Source of the DNA: Hyalangium ruber
GTDB taxonomy: Bacteria > Myxococcota > Myxococcia > Myxococcales > Myxococcaceae
Length of the DNA stretch: 64,000 bases
Direction: 5' to 3'
Assembly (NCBI RefSeq): GCF_034259325.1
Contig: NZ_JAXIVS010000001.1
Location: forward strand, 1 to 64,000
Below are positions 59,451 through 64,000 of this stretch, piece by piece. The notes under the pieces were generated by a model that was given only the letters and a program-made list of their open reading frames with translations, had not been told where the DNA came from and ran no database searches. The translations under genes and the position numbers were made by a program. How positions within the stretch are numbered: the stretch's first letter is position 1; every line of letters starts with the position of its first letter.

Positions 59451-60692
59451 TCAGCGGCTTGCGGTAGGCTTGTTCCCTACACGCATTTCGATGCGGTCGC
59501 CGGGGAGAATCTCGCGCAGGGACTGGGTCAGGAGGCAGTTGGAGGTGCGCTCCTTGACCTCCGTCACGAGGCACACGCCGATGGCCTCATCCGGCAGCGC
59601 CCGGTCCTTCGCCGTGACTTCGGTGCTCAGCAACTTGTCGCCCGTGGTGTCGCCCTTGCGCAGCACGGTGAAGGTGTTGCCCACCTCCACCCCTTCGCTG
59701 CTGCCCTTGTCGACGATGAGCATGCTGTGCTCGCCGGTCATGGTCAGGTACGGCACCATGGGGATGACGACGTTGCCCTTGAGCTCCTTGGTGTTGGGCT
59801 TGACGGCGATGCGGTCCATCAAGCGCTCGCCATAGGGGCCCACCAGGTCACCGCGCACGATGGGCTGCCAGGTCTCGGTGATCTGCGCGGTGACGTACTT
59901 GTCGCTCACGTTCAGCACGCGCAGGGTGCCCGCCAGCTCCGTGAGATAGCCCACCCGCGAGTTCTGCTTCGTCGGGTGCTTCACCTCCTGCACGGTGCGG
60001 AAGACCAGGAAGCGCTCGCCCACCTTCGCCTCGATCTTGCGCTTGAAGCGCACGTAGACGGTGTCCGGGAAGGACATCATCTCCGCCTCGGAGAAGGAGC
60101 TGTCGATCTTGCCCGCCTCGTCCACTTCCTTCGAGGTGACGAAGCCCTGCGTCATCACCAGCGTGTTGCCCTGGGGCTGGAAGCCGATCTTCCCGGTCAC
60201 CGACACCAGGTCCGCGCCGTTGGCGGGACCGATCTCGGTGGCGGCCTCGAGCCCACCCTCGTCTCCCATCGGCTCGGCGGGCCCGGTGCCCGTCTCCACG
60301 CGCGAGGGAACCTCCTCACCCGCCGGGAAGAAGCGCACCCGGTTGCCCGGGTAGATCCAGTGCGGGTTGGCGATCTCCGGGTTGTAGGACCAGACCTTGG
60401 GCCAGTACCACGGGCTGCCCAGGTACTGCTGGGACAGGTCCCACAGCGTGTCGCCCCGGTTGACGGTGTGGACCTCGCCCGGCGCCGTCTCGCGGGCGCC
60501 CTGGACGTTGGGCACATTGGGAGAGCCGCTGGGCTGCCCGCCCTCGTCGGCCACCTCGGCGCCTTCCGTCTCGCCGCCCTGCTGCGCCTCCTCTTCATTG
60601 CCACCCGTGATGTCAATCGCCTGGGCGCGGGCCACCCCCGCCGGAGCGACGGCAAGGGTCATGAGGAACGAGGTGAGGATCCGCGAGCGCAT
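59451..60692 (-). CDS. LysM-domain envelope protein
   Basis: The 413-residue protein has a signal peptide (ILTSFLMTLAVAPAGVARA), an acidic Gly/Glu-rich linker (about 25-70) and a LysM domain (about 74-122, VNRGDTLWDLSQQYLG, NPEIANPHWIYPGNRV) that binds peptidoglycan. The remaining about 280 residues hold beta-rich segments (RFKRKIEAKVGERFLVFRT, RLMDRIAVKPNTKELKG) without a recognised catalytic fold. It is followed by dprA and preceded by the TPR lipoprotein, suggesting an envelope operon. Confidence 0.82.
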   Translation of the reverse strand: MRSRILTSFLMTLAVAPAGVARAQAIDITGGNEEEAQQGGETEGAEVADEGGQPSGSPNVPNVQGARETAPGEVHTVNRGDTLWDLSQQYLGSPWYWPKVWSYNPEIANPHWIYPGNRVRFFPAGEEVPSRVETGTGPAEPMGDEGGLEAATEIGPANGADLVSVTGKIGFQPQGNTLVMTQGFVTSKEVDEAGKIDSSFSEAEMMSFPDTVYVRFKRKIEAKVGERFLVFRTVQEVKHPTKQNSRVGYLTELAGTLRVLNVSDKYVTAQITETWQPIVRGDLVGPYGERLMDRIAVKPNTKELKGNVVIPMVPYLTMTGEHSMLIVDKGSSEGVEVGNTFTVLRKGDTTGDKLLSTEVTAKDRALPDEAIGVCLVTEVKERTSNCLLTQSLREILPGDRIEMRVGNKPTASR

Positions 60693-60714
60693 CGGGAGAC
60701 TTCCTTTCGGGCTA

Positions 60715-61551
60715 CTAGGGCGACAGGGACGCGAGCCGCTGCTCCGCTTGTGTCGCGGCGGCCGTTCCCGGGAACTGGGTAATGACGCGGGTGTAGAGGG
60801 CGCGAGCGTCCTCCGGCTGCTTGAGCTTCAGCCGGCACTCGGCGAGCCGGAGCATGCCGTCGAGCACGGCGTCCCCGGCGGGGTAGGTCTGGATCAGGCG
60901 CTCGAAGAGCGAGGCCGCGCTGGAATGATCGTTCAGGCCGATCATCCCCAGCCCGCTGAAGTACAGCGCGTTGTCGGCGCGCGAGTGGCGGGGGTTCTGC
61001 TCGGCGAAGGCCCGCAGCTTCACCACCCCCAGCTCCGTGTTGCCGGTGCGCAGCACCGACAGCGCCTGCTCGAACTCCGAGTCCAGGGCGGCCGTGTTCA
61101 CCGGCGCGCTGGCGGCGGGGGCGCTGCCCGAGTCGGACTCGGACGAGCCACTGACGAATACCTCCGCCTGCTCCTCGTCCGGCTCCACCACGGCCACGCG
61201 GGTGGACAGCGACGGCGCGGGCTCGTTCTTCGGCTTGAGCTTCACCACCGTGAGATCCGGCACCTCGAGCTGCGGAGCCGGCGCGGGCGCCGCGGGGGTG
61301 GGTGCCGGAGCGGCCTTGCCCGAGGAAGCCTGAGCCCCCTGCGGCGCGGAGCGGGCGCGGATCACCGAGGTGCTGCGCTCCAGGCGCTCCAGGCGATCGC
61401 CCAGGCGGCTCTGCTGCTCGCGCATGGTGCGCAGCTCGGAGCGCAGCGCGGCCATCTCCGTCTGCATGGCGGAGTCGGTGGCGCACGCGGCGAGCGTACA
61501 CAGAGGTGCGACGGCCAGCAGCCGTCGAAGAATGGGGAGGCGCTTCAGCAC
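60715..61551 (-). CDS. CpoB/YbgF-like TPR lipoprotein
   Basis: The 278-residue protein has a lipobox (LAAC, Cys about 23), a coiled coil (about residues 30-62, MAALRSELRTMREQQSRLGDRLERLE), and a Pro/Ala-rich linker. TPR-like repeats (about 160-278) include LRAFAEQNPRHSRADNALYF, LFERLIQTYPAGDAV and LYTRVITQFPGTAAATQAEQ. This is the CpoB/YbgF plan, coordinating Tol-Pal and peptidoglycan synthesis in other bacteria. It lies about 6 kb from the TolQ-TolR-type set but is not part of a full tol-pal operon. Confidence 0.82.
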   Translation of the reverse strand: MLKRLPILRRLLAVAPLCTLAACATDSAMQTEMAALRSELRTMREQQSRLGDRLERLERSTSVIRARSAPQGAQASSGKAAPAPTPAAPAPAPQLEVPDLTVVKLKPKNEPAPSLSTRVAVVEPDEEQAEVFVSGSSESDSGSAPAASAPVNTAALDSEFEQALSVLRTGNTELGVVKLRAFAEQNPRHSRADNALYFSGLGMIGLNDHSSAASLFERLIQTYPAGDAVLDGMLRLAECRLKLKQPEDARALYTRVITQFPGTAAATQAEQRLASLSP

Positions 61552-61610
61552 GGGTATCCTCCCGGAGGATAGGGAGCGGCTCTGGAACCGGTCAAGAAAA
61601 CGGCCCGGAC

Positions 61611-62372
61611 TCAGAAGCGGTGGACCACGAAGTTGATGTGACGCCCAGTGCGCCCATGGTCCCTCCGGTGGGAGAAGAAGCGCGTGGAGTCACAGGACGT
61701 ACAGTCCTGTAGCACGTCCATGTTGGCGACCTTCACGCCGGTGCGCCGCAGCGTCAGCACCACCGCGCGAGAGAGATCCAACCGGAACTCGTCGCCGCGC
61801 GCCACCACCACGTCCGGCCCGAAGCGCGTGGCGAAGTGCCTCGCGAGCTCCTCGGAGACGACATAGCAGCACTGCTGGATCGCCGGCCCCACCGCTACCA
61901 ACAGCCGCTCCGGTTTAGCGCCGCTGGCCACCAGCGTTTCCACCGCGCGCGCGGAGACGTCCGCGTCCGTGCCACGCCACCCCGAATGCACCGCCGCCAC
62001 GCGCTTGCCGTCCGGATCCACCAGCAGCACCGGCACGCAGTCGGCCGTGGACACGCCCACCCACTCGCCGGGTTGATCCGTCCACAGCGCGTCGGCCTCG
62101 CCCCGGTGCGGCTGCAACATGGCGGTGGCCTGGCCTCCGGTGACGTGCAGCACGCGGTCCCCATGCACCTGCTTCACGAGGTGCAGGGCCCCGAGCGGAG
62201 CGGCGGCGGCGGCGGCCAGGCGGCGGTAGTTCTCCTCCACGCGCTCGCGCACGTCTCCCACGGTGAAGCCCAGGTTGAGCGAGGCGAAGCGTCCCTCGGA
62301 CACGCCTCCCGCGCGCGTGGCGAAGCCATGAGGCACGGGCAGCAGTGCGGATGTGATGAACGGCGGGCTCAT
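61611..62372 (-). CDS. pgeF: Multicopper-oxidase-like peptidoglycan-editing factor (PgeF/YfiH)
   Basis: The 253-residue DUF152/YfiH protein has KQVHGDRV, ADCVPVLLVDP and HSGWRGT, the His/Cys set for metal binding. Such proteins hydrolyse misincorporated amino acids in peptidoglycan stems and have also been described as laccase- or purine-active. ATG 62372 has GGAGG 5 bases upstream. It is followed by the TPR lipoprotein gene on the same strand. Confidence 0.92.
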   Translation of the reverse strand: MSPPFITSALLPVPHGFATRAGGVSEGRFASLNLGFTVGDVRERVEENYRRLAAAAAAPLGALHLVKQVHGDRVLHVTGGQATAMLQPHRGEADALWTDQPGEWVGVSTADCVPVLLVDPDGKRVAAVHSGWRGTDADVSARAVETLVASGAKPERLLVAVGPAIQQCCYVVSEELARHFATRFGPDVVVARGDEFRLDLSRAVVLTLRRTGVKVANMDVLQDCTSCDSTRFFSHRRDHGRTGRHINFVVHRF

Positions 62373-62459
62373 ATCGCCCTCCACGCTAGCCCACCCCACC
62401 CCCGAACGGCACCCGTCTGAGGGATCCTCATCCCAGGAGGAATTTTCTTCCGGGAACGT

Positions 62460-62489
62460 TTGACAGCCCCAAGTCGTCCACCTGACAAT
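62460..62489 (+). promoter_or_regulatory. Possible sigma-70-type promoter for the sensor gene
   Basis: TTGACA (62460-62465) and GACAAT (62484-62489) are separated by 18 bases, about 53 bp before ATG 62543. The -35 hexamer is consensus; the -10 is poor, so this is tentative. Confidence 0.35.
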
Positions 62490-62542
62490 TCCAACCCTGC
62501 AGGTCCGGCGGAAAAGATTCCGACGGACCCACCTCCGAGAAC

Positions 62543-64000
62543 ATGGCCCTGGGTCCTCACACCGTCGGCAGGAAGCTCCTGTGGAGCATTGCCCTGCCCG
62601 GCCTCATCATCGCGTTGTTGGGTGCGGGCTACTTCTTCCGGGAGATGCGGCGCGCCGTACAGGACGCGGCCCACCGAGAGGCGCTGGCGCTGGCCGAGTT
62701 CGTCGCCTCCACCTTCACCCTGCCCCAGGCCGATCGCGCCCACCCGCATGGCGCGGTGGCGGAGGTGCTCGCGCAGGACAGCCGGCTGCTGCGCTCGGTG
62801 GCGGAGCTTCGGGTGCTGACGCCGGATGGGCGCATCCGCTGGTCTCGGCGGCGCGGCGAGGAGGGCTCGGTCCACCCGGAGAGCGCGCGGCTGACGACGC
62901 CCACGCCGGAGCGGGCCCGCTCGGGCCGAGAGGGCACCGAGGTGGTGCGCCCCCTGGGAGGCGCCGAGTGTACGGGGTGCCATACCGGCGAGGCGGCCTA
63001 TCGGATGGGGACGCTTCAGGTGCGCCTGTCCGAGCCGCTGCTCAGCCGCCAGCTCTCGGGCGTCTTCCACGTCACGCTGGTGGCCACGCTGCTGTTTGGA
63101 GGCCTGCTGACGCTGGCCACTGCGTTCGCGCTCCACTTCTTCCTCACCCGCCCGCTGCGCCGGCTCACCAACCTCATGCGGCGCGCGGAGGAGGGAGAGT
63201 TCCTGGTGCGCGCGGAGACACGCGGCACCGATGAGCTCTCGCGGCTGAGCGCGGCCTTCAACCAGATGCTGGCGCGCCTCACCTCCATGAAGGTGGAGGA
63301 GATCGACACCCACCGCGACCTGGCGATCACCAAGGACAAGCTCGCCCTCAAGGAGAAGCTCGAGGAGCGCATCACCGAGCTGTCGCTGCTCTTCGACATC
63401 GCCCACTCGCTCAACTCCACGCTGGAGCTGTCGGAGCTGTTCGAGCGTGTCACCCGGCTGGTGGTGGAGCGGCTGAAGATCCCCAACTTCTCCGTCATGC
63501 TGGTCAACGCGGACGGGCTGCTAGAGATCAAGAGCGCCTGGCCGCAACACCGGGGCAACGAGGGGCTCACCTTCGCCATGGGCGAGGGCGCGTGCGGCCG
63601 CGCCGCCGAGAGCCTCCGGGCGGTGTACCTACCGGACGTGGAGGATCGCGGCAGCGGGTTCGCCCGGCGCAACCTCGTGGGTGGCACCGACCATGGCTCG
63701 CTGCTGGCGGTGCCCATGGTTCACATGGACACGCTGCTGGGGGTGATGAACTTCCAGCGCCCGGAGGTGGCCGGCTTCTCCCCGGAGGAGCTGGAGCTGC
63801 TCACGGCGGTGGCGGATCAAGCGGCCACGGCGGTAAAGAACGCCCGGCTGCACGCGGAGACGGTGCAGCTCACCATGACGGATCCGCTCACCGGGGCGCC
63901 CAACCGTCGCCACCTCTTCAGCCGGCTGGAGCTCGAGCTGGCGCGCGCCGAGCGCTACGGCAACCCGCTGTCCGTCCTCATGGTGGACGTGGACCACTTC
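62543..64000 (+). CDS. Heme-binding HAMP-GAF-GGDEF sensor (diguanylate cyclase), 3' end outside window
   Basis: The frame is open from ATG 62543 to the window edge (486 codons). An N-terminal membrane helix (LLWSIALPGLIIALLGAGYFF) precedes a periplasmic domain with a CTGCH c-type heme motif (about residue 143). A second helix (VTLVATLLFGGLLTLATAFAL) leads into a HAMP linker (about 190-260). A GAF domain (about 285-445, with VNADGLLEIKSAWP and MGEGACGRAAESLRAVYLPD) and a GGDEF domain starting MTDPLTGAPNRRHLFSRL follow; the edge cuts after MVDVDHF. It should make c-di-GMP in response to a redox or gas signal. Confidence 0.85.
   Translation, partial: MALGPHTVGRKLLWSIALPGLIIALLGAGYFFREMRRAVQDAAHREALALAEFVASTFTLPQADRAHPHGAVAEVLAQDSRLLRSVAELRVLTPDGRIRWSRRRGEEGSVHPESARLTTPTPERARSGREGTEVVRPLGGAECTGCHTGEAAYRMGTLQVRLSEPLLSRQLSGVFHVTLVATLLFGGLLTLATAFALHFFLTRPLRRLTNLMRRAEEGEFLVRAETRGTDELSRLSAAFNQMLARLTSMKVEEIDTHRDLAITKDKLALKEKLEERITELSLLFDIAHSLNSTLELSELFERVTRLVVERLKIPNFSVMLVNADGLLEIKSAWPQHRGNEGLTFAMGEGACGRAAESLRAVYLPDVEDRGSGFARRNLVGGTDHGSLLAVPMVHMDTLLGVMNFQRPEVAGFSPEELELLTAVADQAATAVKNARLHAETVQLTMTDPLTGAPNRRHLFSRLELELARAERYGNPLSVLMVDVDHF

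Overview
The window reads as a chromosomal segment of a myxobacterium, most likely of the Cystobacterineae (Archangium/Cystobacter/Stigmatella/Myxococcus type). This rests on the high GC content with strong third-position GC bias, many lipoproteins, frequent GTG and TTG starts, a DUF6178-type protein, PilZ and GGDEF signalling proteins, and a TolQ-TolR-TolR gene set matching the gliding motor AglR-AglQ-AglS. The species is an inference; no rRNA or tRNA gene lies in the window.

Layout. (1) 1-972: part of an IS66-family element whose transposase gene tnpC is broken by a 7-bp tandem duplication. (2) 1-8.6 kb: envelope genes (beta-helix lipoprotein, SpoIID-like lipoprotein, TonB-type protein, cation diffusion facilitator, EcsC-like protein). 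(3) 8.6-14.1 kb: one-carbon block with gcvT-gcvH-gcvP on the minus strand and metF divergent from it. (4) 14.1-24.5 kb: small hypotheticals, a cyclase-family hydrolase, a GH16 glucanase lipoprotein behind a perfect LacI-type palindrome, an ADP-ribosylglycohydrolase, folD, TerB/DnaJ and Smr proteins, an adenosine-deaminase relative and pyrD. (5) 24.6-32.1 kb: glycosyltransferase plus O-antigen polymerase/ligase, DUF6178, a beta-propeller lipoprotein, engB and a tetraheme cytochrome. (6) 32.2-41.3 kb: coaE, a thioester-reductase-like SDR, a DnaJ-TPR protein, argD, hslVU and xerC. (7) 41.4-49.9 kb: the accessory region of greatest interest. (8) 50-64 kb: PD40 lipoprotein and trmFO, a DksA-like protein, aglRQS-like motor genes, topA, dprA, LysM and TPR envelope proteins, pgeF, and a c-heme/HAMP/GAF/GGDEF sensor cut by the window edge.

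The 41.4-49.9 kb region looks like an undescribed small-molecule pathway. Its centre is a 609-residue protein that fuses an N-terminal heme-oxygenase-like (TenA/iron-redox type) helical domain to a C-terminal DMATS-type aromatic prenyltransferase. Around it lie a stand-alone paralogue of the N-terminal domain that keeps its histidine-rich metal-site motifs, a styrene/indole monooxygenase-like flavoprotein, a second FAD monooxygenase, a four-helix membrane protein, a V4R/HNOB-like ligand-binding protein and a PilZ protein. The parsimonious reading is prenylation of an indole or related aromatic followed by flavin- and metal-dependent oxidation. No NRPS, PKS or tryptophanase gene is visible, so the substrate and product are unknown. 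Its intergenic spaces hold several dyad-symmetric elements that may be regulatory.
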